From contig NZ_JADKRW010000008.1 in assembly GCF_015350995.1 (NCBI RefSeq), positions 113,168 through 177,167 on the forward strand: DNA of 64,000 nucleotides, in the 5' to 3' direction. A program made the translations under genes and the position numbers. How positions within the stretch are numbered: position 1 is the first letter of the stretch; each line of letters begins with the position of its first letter. Below are positions 33,791-44,888 of this stretch, one piece after another. The notes under the pieces were generated by a model that was not told the origin of the DNA, searched no databases, and saw only the letters and a program-made list of their open reading frames with translations. Source of the DNA: Curtobacterium sp. VKM Ac-1393 (GTDB taxonomy: Bacteria; Actinomycetota; Actinomycetes; Actinomycetales; Microbacteriaceae).

Positions 33791-35449
33791 TTGTCCGCAC
33801 GGATCCCCCCGGTCCTCCGGCCCGAACACCCGACCCCGAGGGCGGTCGCCGAACTCGCGAACGCGTTCGGTCTCCGCGTCGTCGGCTCGGTCGACGCCGT
33901 CGAGACGACCGGTGTCACGCTGAGCGCCGCCGAGGTGCAGCCCGGTGACGTCTTCGTCGGCGTGCACGGTGCGAACCGGCACGGCGCGCAGTTCTCCGCC
34001 GAGGCCGCCGAGCGCGGTGCCGTCGCGGTGCTCACCGACGACGACGGTGTGGAGCACGCGCGGGCCGCCGGCCTGCCGGTGCTCGTCGTGGACGATCCCC
34101 GTGCCGCCCTGGGCGACGTCTCGGCGTGGGTGTACCGCACCCACCCGGACGAGGCCACCGACCTGCCGCAGCTGTTCGCCGTCACCGGCACGAACGGCAA
34201 GACGAGCACGTCCTACATCCTCGAGGGGATCCTCAAGCAGCTCGGCCTGGTCACCGGCCTGAGCTCGACCGCCGAGCGGCACATCGGGTCACTCAGCGTG
34301 ACGAGCCGCCTCACCACGCCCGAGGCCAGCGAGATGCACGCCCTCCTCGCCCGGATGCGCGAGAGCGAGGTGCGTGCGGTCGCCGTCGAGGTGAGCGCGC
34401 AGGCTCTCAGCCGCCACCGGGTCGACGGCATCGTCTTCGACGTCGCGGCGTTCACGAACCTGTCGCACGACCACCTCGACGACTACGCCGACATGGAGGA
34501 GTACTACCAGGCGAAGCTCCCGCTGTTCCAGCCCGAGCACGCCCGTCGCGGCGTCGTCTCGCTGGACACCGACTGGGGCCACCGCGTGGTGCAGGACTCC
34601 CGCATCCCGGTCACGACGATCACGGTGCACCCGGACGTCGAGGCCGAGTGGCACGTCGACATCGTCGAGTCGCACGCTGCCTACACGGAGTTCCGCCTGA
34701 GCGGTCCCGAGGGCCGCGAACTCACCACCCGTGTGCCCCTGATCGGCTGGCACATGGCCGCGAACGCCGCACTGGCGATCGTGATGCTGGTCGAGGGTGG
34801 CTTCGAGCTCGGTGCCATCGCGCACGCGCTCGAGAGCAACCACCGCCGCTACCCGGACGAAGACGACCGCGACGAGCACGACGCCCGCAGCGACCGCGAC
34901 GCGCGCACCGTCTCCGCCATCGAGTGCTACCTGCCCGGCCGCACCGAGCGCGTCTCGGGCGACCGCGGCCCGAGCGTCTACGTCGACTTCGGCCACAGTG
35001 CCGACGCGTTCGAGAACACCCTCGCCGCCGTCCGCCAGTTCACCTCCGGCAGGGTCCTCATGCTGTTCGGCGCTGACGGTGACCGCGACACCACGAAGCG
35101 TGGCGACATGGCCCGCGTCGCGGCGGCCGGCAGCGACATCCTCGTCGTCACCGACCACCACCCCCGCTTCGAGGACGCCGCATCGATCCGGAAGACCCTG
35201 GTCGACGCTGCGCGCGAGGCGTTCCCGGACCACGAGCTGCACGAGGTGAGCCCGCCGGAGGCCGCCATCCGCACGGCCGTGAGCCTGCTCGGTGAGGGGG
35301 ACTCGATCCTCTGGGCCGGCCCAGGTCACCAGGACTACCGCGACATCGCCGGCGTCCGCACCCCGTACTCGGCACGCGACGAGGCCCGAAAGGCCCTCCG
35401 CGAAGCCGGTTGGGAGCCGAACTCCGGTCCGGCCGAGGACCTCCGATGA
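33791..35449 (+). CDS. murE: UDP-MurNAc-dipeptide ligase adding the third residue
   Basis: A 552-residue Mur ligase: the ATP loop TGTNGKTST lies at about 131-139, the central-domain GLSSTAERHIG and SRLTTPE follow, and the ligand motif is TDHHPRFED at about 454-462. Most bacterial MurE enzymes that add diaminopimelate show DNPR there, so this one probably takes another amino acid. An acidic insert (DEDDRDEHDARSDRDA) precedes the C-terminal domain. The TTG at 33791 has AAGGAG a little close upstream. A GTG at 33773, overlapping the ftsI stop, is the alternative start. Confidence 0.93.
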   Translation: MSARIPPVLRPEHPTPRAVAELANAFGLRVVGSVDAVETTGVTLSAAEVQPGDVFVGVHGANRHGAQFSAEAAERGAVAVLTDDDGVEHARAAGLPVLVVDDPRAALGDVSAWVYRTHPDEATDLPQLFAVTGTNGKTSTSYILEGILKQLGLVTGLSSTAERHIGSLSVTSRLTTPEASEMHALLARMRESEVRAVAVEVSAQALSRHRVDGIVFDVAAFTNLSHDHLDDYADMEEYYQAKLPLFQPEHARRGVVSLDTDWGHRVVQDSRIPVTTITVHPDVEAEWHVDIVESHAAYTEFRLSGPEGRELTTRVPLIGWHMAANAALAIVMLVEGGFELGAIAHALESNHRRYPDEDDRDEHDARSDRDARTVSAIECYLPGRTERVSGDRGPSVYVDFGHSADAFENTLAAVRQFTSGRVLMLFGADGDRDTTKRGDMARVAAAGSDILVVTDHHPRFEDAASIRKTLVDAAREAFPDHELHEVSPPEAAIRTAVSLLGEGDSILWAGPGHQDYRDIAGVRTPYSARDEARKALREAGWEPNSGPAEDLR

Positions 35450-36951
35450 TCGCGCTCACCCTCGCCGAGATCGCCACCGCGGTCGACGGCGAGCTGATCG
35501 GCGGCGCCCAGGCGACCGACGTCGCCGAGCCCGGCGACCTGGTGGTCGAGGGCTCGGTCGAGACCGACTCGCGTCTGGTCCGCCCCGGCAGCGTCTTCTT
35601 CGCCCTGCCCGGTGAGGTCACCGACGGCCGTCGCTTCGTGCCGGCCGCGACCGAGGCCGGCGCCGCGCTCGTCATCACGCCCGAGCGCGTCGACACCACC
35701 GCGCCGCAGATCGTCGTGGCGGACGGCTACGCCGCCCTCGCAGCGCTCGCGCACGAGGTCGTCACCCGGGTCCGGATGGCGTCCGCCGACCGTGTCGACG
35801 CCCAGGGGCGTCCGGCACCGCTGCGGGTCGTCGGCATCACCGGCTCGAACGGCAAGACGAGCACGAAGAACATGCTCCGGACCATCCTCGAGCAGCACGG
35901 CGAGACCGTCGCGCCGCAGGGGTCCTTCAACAACCACGTCGGTGCGCCGATCTCGATGCTCAAGGTCACGGACGACACCCGGTTCCTGGTCGTCGAGATG
36001 GGGGCGAGCGGCGTCGGTCACATCGCCGCGCTCGTCCGCATCGCCGAGCCGGATGTCGGCGTCGTCCTCAAGGTGGGTCTCGCGCACGCCGGTGAGTTCG
36101 GCGGCATCGAGGCGACGCAGCGCGCGAAGTCCGAGATGGTCACCGACCTGCCGGCCTCCGCGACCGCGCTCCTCAACGTCGACGACGACCGTGTCGCGTC
36201 GATGCGCGACCTGACCGCTGCACAGGTGGTCGGCTTCGGCACGTCGGCGGATGCCGACTACCGCATCACCGGTATCGAGACGGACCGCAGCGGCACCCGC
36301 TTCACCCTCACCGCGCCTCCCGTACCAGCGGACGACCCGTCTGCAGACGGAGGCCGACCGGGAGGCCCGGATCACGTCGACGTGCGCCTCGCGATCCTGG
36401 GTGAGCACCACGCGATGAACGCGGCCGCCGCCCTGACGGTCGCCCACCGCTGGGGCGTCCCGCTCGCCGACGGCGCCGCGGCGCTCGCGTCGATGACGCG
36501 CGCCGAGCGCTGGCGCATGGAGCTGCTGCAGGGCGGCCCCGACGGTGTCACCGTGATCAACGACGCCTACAACGCCTCACCGGACTCGACCGCAGCGGCG
36601 CTGCGGACCCTGGCGCAGATCGTGCGACCGGGGGAGCGGACCGTCGCCGTGCTCGGTGAGATGGCCGAACTCGGGGAGTACGCGACCGAGGAGCACGACC
36701 GCATCGGGCGGCTCGTGGTCCGTCTCGGCATCGGGCAGCTCGTGGTCGTCGGCCGCGCCGCGCTGCCCATCCACCAGGCCGCCACCCTCGAGGGATCGTG
36801 GGACGGCGAGTCGGTGTTCATCGAGGACGTCGACGACGCCGTCCACGCACTGCAGGAGATGCTCCGCCCCGGCGACGTCGTCCTCGTCAAGTCCTCGAAG
36901 TCTGCCGAGCTGCGATTCCTCGGCGACCGCCTCGGAGGTGTCACCGAATGA
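35446..36951 (+). CDS. murF: UDP-MurNAc-tripeptide D-alanyl-D-alanine ligase
   Basis: The 501-residue enzyme adds D-Ala-D-Ala to complete the pentapeptide. It has [13 protein letters not shown] (about 133-145), [10 protein letters not shown] (about 161-170) and [12 protein letters not shown] (about 371-382). Residues about 291-307 are an extra Pro/Gly/Asp-rich insert encoded by a GGGAGGCCCG-family repeat. The ATG start overlaps the murE stop (ATGA). mraY overlaps its end in the same way. Confidence 0.95.
   Translation: MIALTLAEIATAVDGELIGGAQATDVAEPGDLVVEGSVETDSRLVRPGSVFFALPGEVTDGRRFVPAATEAGAALVITPERVDTTAPQIVVADGYAALAALAHEVVTRVRMASADRVDAQGRPAPLRVVGITGSNGKTSTKNMLRTILEQHGETVAPQGSFNNHVGAPISMLKVTDDTRFLVVEMGASGVGHIAALVRIAEPDVGVVLKVGLAHAGEFGGIEATQRAKSEMVTDLPASATALLNVDDDRVASMRDLTAAQVVGFGTSADADYRITGIETDRSGTRFTLTAPPVPADDPSADGGRPGGPDHVDVRLAILGEHHAMNAAAALTVAHRWGVPLADGAAALASMTRAERWRMELLQGGPDGVTVINDAYNASPDSTAAALRTLAQIVRPGERTVAVLGEMAELGEYATEEHDRIGRLVVRLGIGQLVVVGRAALPIHQAATLEGSWDGESVFIEDVDDAVHALQEMLRPGDVVLVKSSKSAELRFLGDRLGGVTE
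36315..36378. repeat. GGGAGGCCCG-family repeat inside murF
   Basis: GCCTCCCG at 36315 and CGGGAGGC at 36359 form inverted ends around an inner palindrome CCGTCTGCAGACGG. GGAGGCCCGGATCACGTC at 36361-36378 is identical to the arm of the terminator at 17985-18002. The frame is kept, and it codes for a loop between two strands of the central domain. Confidence 0.75.
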
Positions 36952-38051
36952 TCGCCCTGCTCATCGCCGGCGCGACGTCGCTGGTGTTCACGTTGCTGCT
37001 CACCCCGTCCTTCATCAAGCTGTTCCACCGTCTCGGGTGGGGGCAGTTCATCCGTGACGACGGTCCGCAGTCGCACCACACCAAGCGCGGCACCGCGACC
37101 ATGGGCGGCATCGTCCTGATCATCGGTGCGGTCATCGGGTACTTCGTCGGCCACCTGGTCGGACGTGACTCGATCACGCTGTCCGGCCTGCTCGTGCTGT
37201 TCCTGATGGTGGGCCTCGGCTTCGTCGGGTTCATCGACGACTTCCTCAAGGTCCGGCGCCAGCGGAGCCTCGGGCTCGGCGGGTGGGCGAAGATCCTCGG
37301 CCAGGTCATCGTCGGCGTCATCTTCGCCACGGTCGCGCTCGTGGTGCCGACGTCGAACGGCAAGCCCCCGGCGTCGACCATGATCTCGGCGATCCGCGAC
37401 ATCCCGTGGCTCGACTTCATGGCGCTCGGCACCGTCATCGGCACCGTCCTGTTCCTGGCCTGGATCGTGCTGCTCACGGTGTCGACGTCGAACGGCGTCA
37501 ACGTGGCGGACGGCCTCGACGGCTTGGCCACCGGGTCGAGCATCCTGGCGATCGGTTCGTACGTCATCATCGGCTTCTGGCAGTCCAACCAGATCTGCGG
37601 TGGCGTCCGCCTCGACGCGAGCACCGAGCACGCCTGCTACACGGTGTCGAACCCGCTCGACCTGGCGGTCGTCGCCGCCGCGGTCTGCGGTGGGCTCATC
37701 GGGTTCCTCTGGTACAACACCTCGCCGGCGCAGATCTTCCTCGGCGACACCGGTTCGCTCGGCCTCGGCGGCGCGCTGGCGGGTCTCGCGATCCTCAGCC
37801 GCACCGAGCTGCTGCTCATCCTGATCGGCGGCCTGTTCTTCATCGTCACCGGCTCGGTCATCCTGCAGCGGGCGTACTTCAAGATCACCCACGGCAAGCG
37901 GATCTTCCGGATGAGTCCGCTGCACCACCACTTCGAGCTCAAGGGGTGGGCCGAGGTGACGGTCGTCGTCCGGTTCTGGATCATCGCGGGGCTCTTCGTC
38001 GCTGCGGGGGTCGGCCTCTTCTACCTCGAATGGATCGCACGCGTTGGTTGA
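36948..38051 (+). CDS. mraY: phospho-MurNAc-pentapeptide translocase (lipid I synthase)
   Basis: The 367-residue integral membrane enzyme (about ten helices) transfers phospho-MurNAc-pentapeptide to undecaprenyl phosphate. [12 protein letters not shown] (about 44-55), FIDDFLK (about 95-101), the [10 protein letters not shown] stretch (about 184-193) and HHHFELKGW (about 324-332) are the family's active-site segments. The ATG overlaps the murF stop. murD overlaps the end by eight bases. Confidence 0.97.
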   Translation: MIALLIAGATSLVFTLLLTPSFIKLFHRLGWGQFIRDDGPQSHHTKRGTATMGGIVLIIGAVIGYFVGHLVGRDSITLSGLLVLFLMVGLGFVGFIDDFLKVRRQRSLGLGGWAKILGQVIVGVIFATVALVVPTSNGKPPASTMISAIRDIPWLDFMALGTVIGTVLFLAWIVLLTVSTSNGVNVADGLDGLATGSSILAIGSYVIIGFWQSNQICGGVRLDASTEHACYTVSNPLDLAVVAAAVCGGLIGFLWYNTSPAQIFLGDTGSLGLGGALAGLAILSRTELLLILIGGLFFIVTGSVILQRAYFKITHGKRIFRMSPLHHHFELKGWAEVTVVVRFWIIAGLFVAAGVGLFYLEWIARVG

Positions 38052-39585
38052 CCCGGTGTCCTCGTCCTCCCGCCTCCAGTCCCTCGACAGCTGGTACTCC
38101 GAGGGGTGGAAGGGCCTGAACGTCGCCGTCCTCGGGCTCGGTGCCACCGGGTTCTCGGTCGCCGACACCCTGGTCGAGCTCGGCAGTGACGTCACGGTGT
38201 ACTCGACCGACGCGCCGTCGGACAGCGTCGAGCTGCTCGACGTCATAGGCGCGCGCTTCGTGCAGACGCCGCTCGACACCGTGCCGGCCGCGTTGCAGGA
38301 GCAGGCGCCGGACGTCGTCGTCGTGTCGCCGGGCCTGCCGCCGCACAACGCCACCGTGCAGTGGTCGGTCGCCAACAGCACCGTCTGGGGCGACATCGAA
38401 CTGGCCTGGCGCGTGCGCGACAAGGTCGTGCGCGGTCCGGTCGCGGCACCGTGGATCACGATCACGGGCACCAACGGCAAGACCACCACGACGCAGCTCA
38501 CGACCGCGATGTACGAGGCGGCGGGCCTGCGGGCCGTGGCGTGCGGGAACATCGGCGTGCCGGTGCTCGACGTCGTTCGCGACCCGGACGGCTTCGACGT
38601 GCTCGTCGTCGAGCTGTCGAGCCACCAGCTGCACTACATGGCGACCGCCGGCGACGGTGCCGTGGTGCCGCTCGCGAGTGCCTGCCTGAACATCGCCGAC
38701 GACCACCTCGAGTGGCACGGTTCCGCCGCGGCGTACCGGGCCGCGAAGGCCAAGGTCTACGAGCGCACCGTGATGGCCTGCGTGTACAACACCGCCGACG
38801 ATGCCACCCGCGACATGGTGCAGGACGCCGACGTGGTCGAGGGCTGCCGTGCCGTCGGCTTCACCCCCGGCGTCCCCGCGCCCGGTGACGTGGGCATCGT
38901 CGAGGACGTCCTGTGCGACCGTGCCTTCGGCGAGGACCGCCGGAACAGCGCGCTCGAACTCTCGACCCTCGCCGATCTCGAGGCCGCCGGGCTCGCGAGC
39001 CCCCACATGACCATGAACGTGCTGGCCGCCGCCGCCCTCGCACGGGCCGGCACCGTCCAGCCGAGCGCGATCCAGGCCGCCGTCCGTGCTTTCCGGGCCG
39101 ACCACCACCGCACCGAGCTGGTGGCCCAGTCCGACGGCATCACCTGGGTGGACGACTCCAAGGCCACGAACCCGCACGCCGCGACCGCGTCCCTCGCCTC
39201 GTTCGACACCGTGGTGTGGATCGTCGGCGGACTCTTCAAGGGCGTCGACGTCGACGGACTCGTCGCACGGTTCGGCCCCGAGGTCCGTGCCGTCGTCGTG
39301 ATCGGCGCCGACCGGACCCCCGTCCTGGAGGCATTCGCGCGACACGCGTCCGGGGTGCCGGTGCTGCAGGTGGACACGACGGACACTGATCAGGTCATGC
39401 CCGAGGCGGTCCGGCATGCCGCATCGGTCGCGAGGCCGGGCGACACGGTCCTCCTCGCCCCGGCGGCTGCGTCGTTCGACCAGTTCGGCTCCTACGCCGA
39501 CCGGGGGCGTCGTTTCGCGGCGGCGGTCCACGAGCACCTGGGAGGCAGCGCCGATGGCGACGACGGATCTTCCGAACGGCCGTGA
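38044..39585 (+). CDS. murD: UDP-MurNAc-L-alanine--D-glutamate ligase
   Basis: The 513-residue Mur ligase has [15 protein letters not shown] at about 23-37 and the ATP loop [13 protein letters not shown] (about 139-151). [20 protein letters not shown] lies in the C-terminal domain. It adds D-glutamate as second peptide residue. The TTG at 38044 overlaps mraY; a GTG at 38056, just after the mraY stop, is the other possible start. ftsW begins inside its last 32 bases. Confidence 0.94.
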   Translation: MVDPVSSSSRLQSLDSWYSEGWKGLNVAVLGLGATGFSVADTLVELGSDVTVYSTDAPSDSVELLDVIGARFVQTPLDTVPAALQEQAPDVVVVSPGLPPHNATVQWSVANSTVWGDIELAWRVRDKVVRGPVAAPWITITGTNGKTTTTQLTTAMYEAAGLRAVACGNIGVPVLDVVRDPDGFDVLVVELSSHQLHYMATAGDGAVVPLASACLNIADDHLEWHGSAAAYRAAKAKVYERTVMACVYNTADDATRDMVQDADVVEGCRAVGFTPGVPAPGDVGIVEDVLCDRAFGEDRRNSALELSTLADLEAAGLASPHMTMNVLAAAALARAGTVQPSAIQAAVRAFRADHHRTELVAQSDGITWVDDSKATNPHAATASLASFDTVVWIVGGLFKGVDVDGLVARFGPEVRAVVVIGADRTPVLEAFARHASGVPVLQVDTTDTDQVMPEAVRHAASVARPGDTVLLAPAAASFDQFGSYADRGRRFAAAVHEHLGGSADGDDGSSERP

Positions 39586-40846
39586 GCGTCGGTCGCCGGT
39601 GAACGGCACCGGCACCACCGGCAGCGGCACCGGCTCCCGACGTCGCACGAACGGTGCGTTCGTCGCCGTCAAGAACGTCTTCGTCGCCGAGTCGAGCACC
39701 TTCTACACGATCCTCGGCGTCACGCTCTTCCTGGTCGTCTTCGGCGTCGTGATGGTGCTGTCGTCGTCGAGCGTCGAGCAGTACGCCGCGACGCACGACT
39801 TCTTCGGTGCGGCATCCCGCCAGGGGCTCTACGCTGTGCTCGGCGTGCCGCTCATGCTCATCGCGAGCCGGGTCCCGACCCGTCTCTGGCGGAAGTGGGC
39901 GATGCGGCTGCTCGGTGCGGCGCTTGCCCTGCAGCTGCTCGTCTACACACCGCTCGGCATCGACATCCAGGGCAACCGGAACTGGATCGGCATCGGCTCG
40001 TTCACCGCGCAGCCGTCCGAGGTCGTCAAGCTCGGCCTGGTGCTCGGCATCGGCGCGATCATGTACGTCAAGCGCGACAAGCTCGACGACTGGAAAGAGG
40101 TGTTCATCCCGATCGGGATCGCCTCGCTCCTGTCGCTCGGTCTCGTCATCCTCGGTGGCGACCAGGGCACCGCGATGATCATGCTCATCCTGGCCCTCGG
40201 TGCGCTCTACGTCGGCGGTGCCCGCGCGCGGCACCTGCTCGTCGGCTTGGCGGCGATGGCGGTCATGCTGCCGATCGTCACGATGGCGTCGGCATCGCGC
40301 AAGGTGCGCATCAGCGCCTGGCTGTCCGGCTGCACCGACTCGAACCAGTACGCCGACCTCTGCTGGCAGCCCGTGCACGGCATGTGGGCACTGGCGTCCG
40401 GCGGCGTGTTCGGCGTCGGCCTCGGCAACTCCAAGGCGAAGTGGTCGTGGCTGCCCGAGGCGGACAACGACTACATCTTCGCGATCATCGGCGAGGAGCT
40501 CGGCCTGATCGGCGCCGTCGTGGTGCTCGCGCTGTTCGTGGTGCTCGCCGTCGGCATGATCAAGATCATCCGACAGTCCCGCGACCCGTTCGTGAAGACG
40601 GTGACGGGCGGGGTGCTCGCGTGGATCATCGGTCAGGCGCTCGTCAACATCGCCGTGGTTCTCGGCCTGCTGCCGGTGCTCGGCGTCCCACTGCCACTCA
40701 TCTCCGCAGGTGGTTCCGCCCTCATCATGACCCTGGTGGCGATCGGCGTCGTGCTGTCGTTCGCCCGTGACCTGCCCGGCAAGAACGACCCGCGCACCAC
40801 GAACCCGCCCCTCGACAGCACCACCACGAACGGACGACTCCGGTGA
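39554..40846 (+). CDS. ftsW: septal peptidoglycan glycosyltransferase (SEDS family)
   Basis: The 430-residue SEDS protein polymerises lipid II at the septum together with FtsI. About ten membrane helices start at about residue 50, after a Gly/Thr-rich cytoplasmic tail. GIGSFTAQPSEVVKLGLVL (about 148-166) and SWLPEADNDYIFAIIGEE, with the catalytic Asp at about 302, are present. The ATG at 39554 has GGAGG nine bases upstream and lies within the end of murD. murG overlaps by four bases. Confidence 0.96.
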   Translation: MATTDLPNGRERRSPVNGTGTTGSGTGSRRRTNGAFVAVKNVFVAESSTFYTILGVTLFLVVFGVVMVLSSSSVEQYAATHDFFGAASRQGLYAVLGVPLMLIASRVPTRLWRKWAMRLLGAALALQLLVYTPLGIDIQGNRNWIGIGSFTAQPSEVVKLGLVLGIGAIMYVKRDKLDDWKEVFIPIGIASLLSLGLVILGGDQGTAMIMLILALGALYVGGARARHLLVGLAAMAVMLPIVTMASASRKVRISAWLSGCTDSNQYADLCWQPVHGMWALASGGVFGVGLGNSKAKWSWLPEADNDYIFAIIGEELGLIGAVVVLALFVVLAVGMIKIIRQSRDPFVKTVTGGVLAWIIGQALVNIAVVLGLLPVLGVPLPLISAGGSALIMTLVAIGVVLSFARDLPGKNDPRTTNPPLDSTTTNGRLR

Positions 40847-41952
40847 GCAAGTACCTCTTCGCCGGCGGCGGCACCGCCGGGCACGTCAACCCGCTGCTCG
40901 CCGTCGCCGACCGCCTGACCGACCGCGTGCCGGACGCCGAAGTGCTCGTGCTCGGCACGGCCGAGGGTCTGGAATCGCGCCTGGTCCCGATGCGCGGCTA
41001 CGAACTGCTGACCATCCCGCGCCTGCCGTTCCCCCGGAAGCTGAACGCGAACGCACTGCGCTTCCCGCAGCGCTTCGCCGCCGCGGTGAAGCAGACCGAG
41101 CAGATCATCCGCGAGCGCGAGGTCGAGGTCGTCCTCGGCGTCGGGGGCTACGCGGCAGCACCGGCCTACATCGCCGCCCGACGCACGGGCACCCCGATCG
41201 TCGTGCACGAGCAGAACGCGAAGCCGGGGCTGGCGAACCGTCTCGCCGCGTTCCTGACCCACCACGTCGGCCTGACGTTCTCGAACACCCGGTTGCGGGG
41301 CGGTCGCGTCGTCGGCATGCCGCTCCGGCGCGAGATCGAGTCGCTCGACCGCCGTGCCAGCCGGGCCGAGGCCCTCGCCGAGTTCGGACTCGACCCGGAC
41401 CGCCCGGTGCTGCTCGTGACCGGCGGCTCGTCGGGGGCCCGGAGCATCAACCGCACGATCAACGCCTCGGCAGCCTCGATCGTGGGCGCCGGTTGGCAGA
41501 TCCTGCACGTCGTCGGAGCAGCGTCGGACATCGGTCCGAGCGACCTCGACGGCTACCACGTGCTGGCCTACTGCGACCGGATGGACCTGGCGTACGCAGC
41601 GAGTGACTTCGTCGTCTCCCGCTCCGGCGCCGGCATGGTCTGCGAGCTCACCGCGGTCGGACTGCCCAGCGTGCTCGTGCCCTACCCCGTCGGCAACGGC
41701 GAGCAGCGGCACAACGCCAAGGACGTCGTCGACGCCGGGGGAGCCGTGCTCGTGGCGGACGGGGAATTCGACCAGGACTGGGTGACGTTCCAGCTCCTGA
41801 CGATCCTGCAGGACCGGTCCCGGATCGCGGACATGACCGTGCGGGCGGGCAGCGTCGGACACCGCGACGGCGCGGACCGGATGACCGACCTGGTCCTCGA
41901 CGCCGCCGACCACGCCGTCAAGCACGCCGCCAGCACCACGGAGGAACCATGA
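40843..41952 (+). CDS. murG: lipid II synthase (GlcNAc transferase)
   Basis: The 369-residue peripheral glycosyltransferase adds GlcNAc to lipid I. The glycine-rich [20 protein letters not shown] starts at residue 5, [14 protein letters not shown] at about 105 and [13 protein letters not shown] at about 190. [19 protein letters not shown] at about 262 binds UDP-GlcNAc. The GTG overlaps the ftsW stop, and murC overlaps its end (ATGA). Confidence 0.97.
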   Translation: MSKYLFAGGGTAGHVNPLLAVADRLTDRVPDAEVLVLGTAEGLESRLVPMRGYELLTIPRLPFPRKLNANALRFPQRFAAAVKQTEQIIREREVEVVLGVGGYAAAPAYIAARRTGTPIVVHEQNAKPGLANRLAAFLTHHVGLTFSNTRLRGGRVVGMPLRREIESLDRRASRAEALAEFGLDPDRPVLLVTGGSSGARSINRTINASAASIVGAGWQILHVVGAASDIGPSDLDGYHVLAYCDRMDLAYAASDFVVSRSGAGMVCELTAVGLPSVLVPYPVGNGEQRHNAKDVVDAGGAVLVADGEFDQDWVTFQLLTILQDRSRIADMTVRAGSVGHRDGADRMTDLVLDAADHAVKHAASTTEEP

Positions 41953-43370
41953 CCATCAAGCCGGACCTCACGAAGCCGATCCCGGACGACCTCGGCACCG
42001 TGCACTTCGTCGGCATCGGCGGCGCCGGCATGAGCGGCATCGCCCGGATGTTCCTCGCCTCCGGTCACCGGGTCACCGGCAGCGACTCCCGCGAGACCGA
42101 GACGACCGGAACCATGCGGGGCCTCGGCGCCGACGTGCACATCGGCCACGACGCCGCCAACGTCGGCGACGCGGACACGATCGTCGTCACGAGCGCCCTG
42201 TGGCCGGACAACCCCGAACTGCTCGAGGCGCAGCGCCGCGGTCTGCCGGTGCTGCACCGCTCGCAGGCCCTCGCAGCGCTCATCGCCGAGCACCGCCTCG
42301 TGGCGGTCGCCGGCGCGCACGGCAAGACCACCTCGACCGGCATGATCGTCACCGCGATGGTCGAGCTCGGGCTCGACCCGAGCTACGTCAACGGCGGTGT
42401 GATCCAGTCCCTCGGCACGAGCTCCGCACCGGGGTCGAGCGACCTGTTCGTGGTCGAGGCCGACGAGTCCGACGGCTCGTTCCTGCTCTACGACGTCGCC
42501 GTGGCCCTGATCACGAACGTCGACGCCGACCACCTGGACCACTACGGCAGCGAGGAAGCCTTCACCGAGGCGTTCGTCGAGTTCGCCGCGAAGGCGAGCG
42601 AGCGCGTCGTCATCTCGAGCGACGACGCCGGTGCCAAGACCGTCACGGCCGGCATCCGACAGCGCGCCGACGCCGCCGAGATCGTCACCTTCGGCGAGGC
42701 CGTCGACGCCGACGTCCGCATCGAGGGCATCACCGAGTCCGCCGGTGTCGAGGTCGACTTCCGTGCGGCGGGCGAAGCACACCACCTGACGCTGCGCGTG
42801 CCCGGTCGGCACAACGCGATCAACGCCGTCGGCGCCTTCGCGGTCCTGACCGGTCTGGGCGTCAGCGCTGCCGACGCGATCCGCGGGCTCGAGGCCTTCG
42901 GCGGCACGCAGCGCCGCTTCGAACTGCACGGTGTCGAGCGCGGCGTCTCGGTCTACGACGACTACGCGCACCACCCGACCGAGGTCGCCGCGGCGCTCAA
43001 GGCGGCCCGCAACGTCGTCGGCGACGGGCGGATCATCGCGATCCACCAGCCGCACCTGTACTCGCGCACGCGTCTGATGGCCGGCGACTTCGCGCGGGTC
43101 TACGAGGAGCTCGCCGACCACACCGTCGTCCTCGACGTCTACGGCGCGCGTGAGGACCCGGAACCCGGCGTGACCGGCGCCCTGGTGCAGGAACGCTTCG
43201 CCGACCAGTCCCGCGTGGAGTTCCTGCCGGACTGGGCCGAGGCCTCCGCCCGCGCTGCCGCGGTCGCCCGCGACGGCGACATCATCATGACGCTCAGCTG
43301 CGGTGACGTGTACCGGATCATCCCGCAGGTGCTGGGTGCCCTGGCGGACGACGGAGCGTCGTCCCGGTGA
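41949..43370 (+). CDS. murC: UDP-MurNAc amino-acid ligase adding the first residue
   Basis: The 473-residue Mur ligase has [16 protein letters not shown] at about 18-33, [12 protein letters not shown] at about 119-130 and [11 protein letters not shown] at about 337-347. It attaches the first amino acid to UDP-MurNAc. That is L-alanine in most bacteria but glycine in many Microbacteriaceae, which the sequence alone does not settle. Four-base overlaps link it to murG and ftsQ. Confidence 0.96.
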   Translation: MTIKPDLTKPIPDDLGTVHFVGIGGAGMSGIARMFLASGHRVTGSDSRETETTGTMRGLGADVHIGHDAANVGDADTIVVTSALWPDNPELLEAQRRGLPVLHRSQALAALIAEHRLVAVAGAHGKTTSTGMIVTAMVELGLDPSYVNGGVIQSLGTSSAPGSSDLFVVEADESDGSFLLYDVAVALITNVDADHLDHYGSEEAFTEAFVEFAAKASERVVISSDDAGAKTVTAGIRQRADAAEIVTFGEAVDADVRIEGITESAGVEVDFRAAGEAHHLTLRVPGRHNAINAVGAFAVLTGLGVSAADAIRGLEAFGGTQRRFELHGVERGVSVYDDYAHHPTEVAAALKAARNVVGDGRIIAIHQPHLYSRTRLMAGDFARVYEELADHTVVLDVYGAREDPEPGVTGALVQERFADQSRVEFLPDWAEASARAAAVARDGDIIMTLSCGDVYRIIPQVLGALADDGASSR

Positions 43371-44743
43371 GGCGCCCGGAGGGGTTCGACGAGGGGGACG
43401 CCCGCAGGGACGTCCCGGCCGAGGGCGCCGACGCGCCCCGGCAGCGTCGTGCCCCCTCGATGCCGCGGCTGCCGTTCCGCGGACGATCCTCCGCTGACGA
43501 CCGGGAGGCCCGTCCCGCGTCCGACGATTTCGCTGCGGGCGACGACGCCCCAGCCGTCACTCCGGCACCCGCTTCCTCCGGATCGCGCCCCCCAGCGGTC
43601 GGTGCGCCCCCGAGCACCGGGGCGCGACGGCCGTCCGCGGGCGCGGATCCGACCACCGATGCCGCCGACTCGACGCGCGACCGCGTCGGCGCCCTCGCGG
43701 GCGCGGCCGGCCGCCGCGTCGGCGCCGGCTTCGGGGCCGTCGCCGACCGCCTGCGCGAGTACACACCGGACGAGGACCACCGCGATTCGCGCCCCGACGC
43801 GGGCAACGCGCCCCGAGGAGACGGGGCGCGACGACCGTCCGGGGGCGCGGCGGGCAGTGACCGCGACCAGGACGCCACCGTGACCGACGTGCTCGACGCC
43901 GGCAGTGCCTCCCGGCCTGGCCACCACGACGGCGCACCGATCGGTGCCGGCGTCCGTGCAGCCGAGACCGCGCGTGAGGCCCGCGTCGCGAAGCGGCGCC
44001 GTCGCCTGCTCGAGCGGGCCGAGGTCCGCCGATTCACCCGACGCAGCCGCCACCGTCGCGCCTCCTGGATCACCGCGGCCGGCATCGTCGTCGTGCTCGG
44101 CGTCTCGATCCTGGTGGCCGTGTTCTCGCCGCTGATGGCGCTGCAGACGATCGAGGTGAAGGGGACGAACCGCGTCGACGAGACGGCGCTGCGTGAGGCC
44201 CTCTCAGACCAGATCGGCACGCCGCTCGCGCGCCTCGACTTCGACGAGATCAAGCAGGACATCGCCGGCTTCCCGCTCATCGAGAGCTACGTGACCGAAG
44301 AGGCACCGCCGCACACCCTCGTCGTGACGGTGACCGAGCGGACACCCGTGGTCGCGGTGAAGTCGGGCGCCTCGTTCGACCTCGTCGACCCGGCCGGCAT
44401 CGTCGTGCAGTCCTCGCCGCAGCGCCCGGCGACGATGCCGCTTGCCGACATCGGTCGTGCGCGCCTCGGGTCGTCGAGCTTCCGCACGATGACCGAGGTC
44501 GTGCTGGCGCTGCCCTCGACCGTGCGGACGCAGGTCACCCGGGTCGCGGGGTCCACCGCCGACGACGTGACCCTGACGCTGCGTGACAAGTCGACGGTCG
44601 TGTGGGGGAGCCCGGACGACTCCGAGGCGAAAGCGGCGCTGCTCGCGGCGCTGATGAAGGACCACGCTGCGCGCAACCCCGGCGTCGTGGTCGAGTACGA
44701 CGTCTCGGCGCCCGACAACGGCGTGATCCGCGCGAAGGACTGA
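43367..44743 (+). CDS. ftsQ: divisome protein FtsQ with an expanded N-terminus
   Basis: The 458-residue protein has an unusually long, Arg/Ala/Pro/Asp-rich cytoplasmic segment (about 1-225), one membrane helix (about 232-252, [20 protein letters not shown]) and a POTRA domain ([20 protein letters not shown]). The FtsQ fold continues to the end ([13 protein letters not shown]). FtsQ usually has 250-330 residues. It scaffolds FtsL, FtsB, FtsW and FtsI. The GTG overlaps the murC stop. A GGGAGGCCCG word lies in the expanded part at 43503. Confidence 0.93.
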   Translation: MRRPEGFDEGDARRDVPAEGADAPRQRRAPSMPRLPFRGRSSADDREARPASDDFAAGDDAPAVTPAPASSGSRPPAVGAPPSTGARRPSAGADPTTDAADSTRDRVGALAGAAGRRVGAGFGAVADRLREYTPDEDHRDSRPDAGNAPRGDGARRPSGGAAGSDRDQDATVTDVLDAGSASRPGHHDGAPIGAGVRAAETAREARVAKRRRRLLERAEVRRFTRRSRHRRASWITAAGIVVVLGVSILVAVFSPLMALQTIEVKGTNRVDETALREALSDQIGTPLARLDFDEIKQDIAGFPLIESYVTEEAPPHTLVVTVTERTPVVAVKSGASFDLVDPAGIVVQSSPQRPATMPLADIGRARLGSSSFRTMTEVVLALPSTVRTQVTRVAGSTADDVTLTLRDKSTVVWGSPDDSEAKAALLAALMKDHAARNPGVVVEYDVSAPDNGVIRAKD

Positions 44744-44858
44744 ATTGCCGACCTGATCGGCGACACGCGGCGTGGCGGGGCGACACTGCGCGGAACCCAC
44801 CCGTAGCGTCGAAGCCAGCACCACATCTACCAGCATTGCCCCTGAACTTCAAGTAGAG

Positions 44859-44874
44859 GTTGAGGGTTCAACCG
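44859..44874. promoter_or_regulatory. inverted repeat in the ftsZ leader
   Basis: GGTTGA and TCAACC are separated by GGGT, 15 bases before the ftsZ GTG, next to the ribosome binding site GGAGG. FtsR or the second MerR protein could bind here (inference). The position so close to the start would suit a repressor or an mRNA structure. TAGCGT at 44805-44810 may be a -10 element. Confidence 0.35.
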
Positions 44875-44888
44875 GAGGCCTGACTGAC

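Noticed and set aside
36567..38552. Open frame of 661 codons on the minus strand, acidic in its second half
   Set aside because: It lies opposite murF, mraY and murD, which are complete and overlap tightly.
41949..43370. Claim that MurC uses glycine as first residue
   Set aside because: Likely from what is known of Microbacteriaceae, but I could not point to a decisive residue in the sequence.
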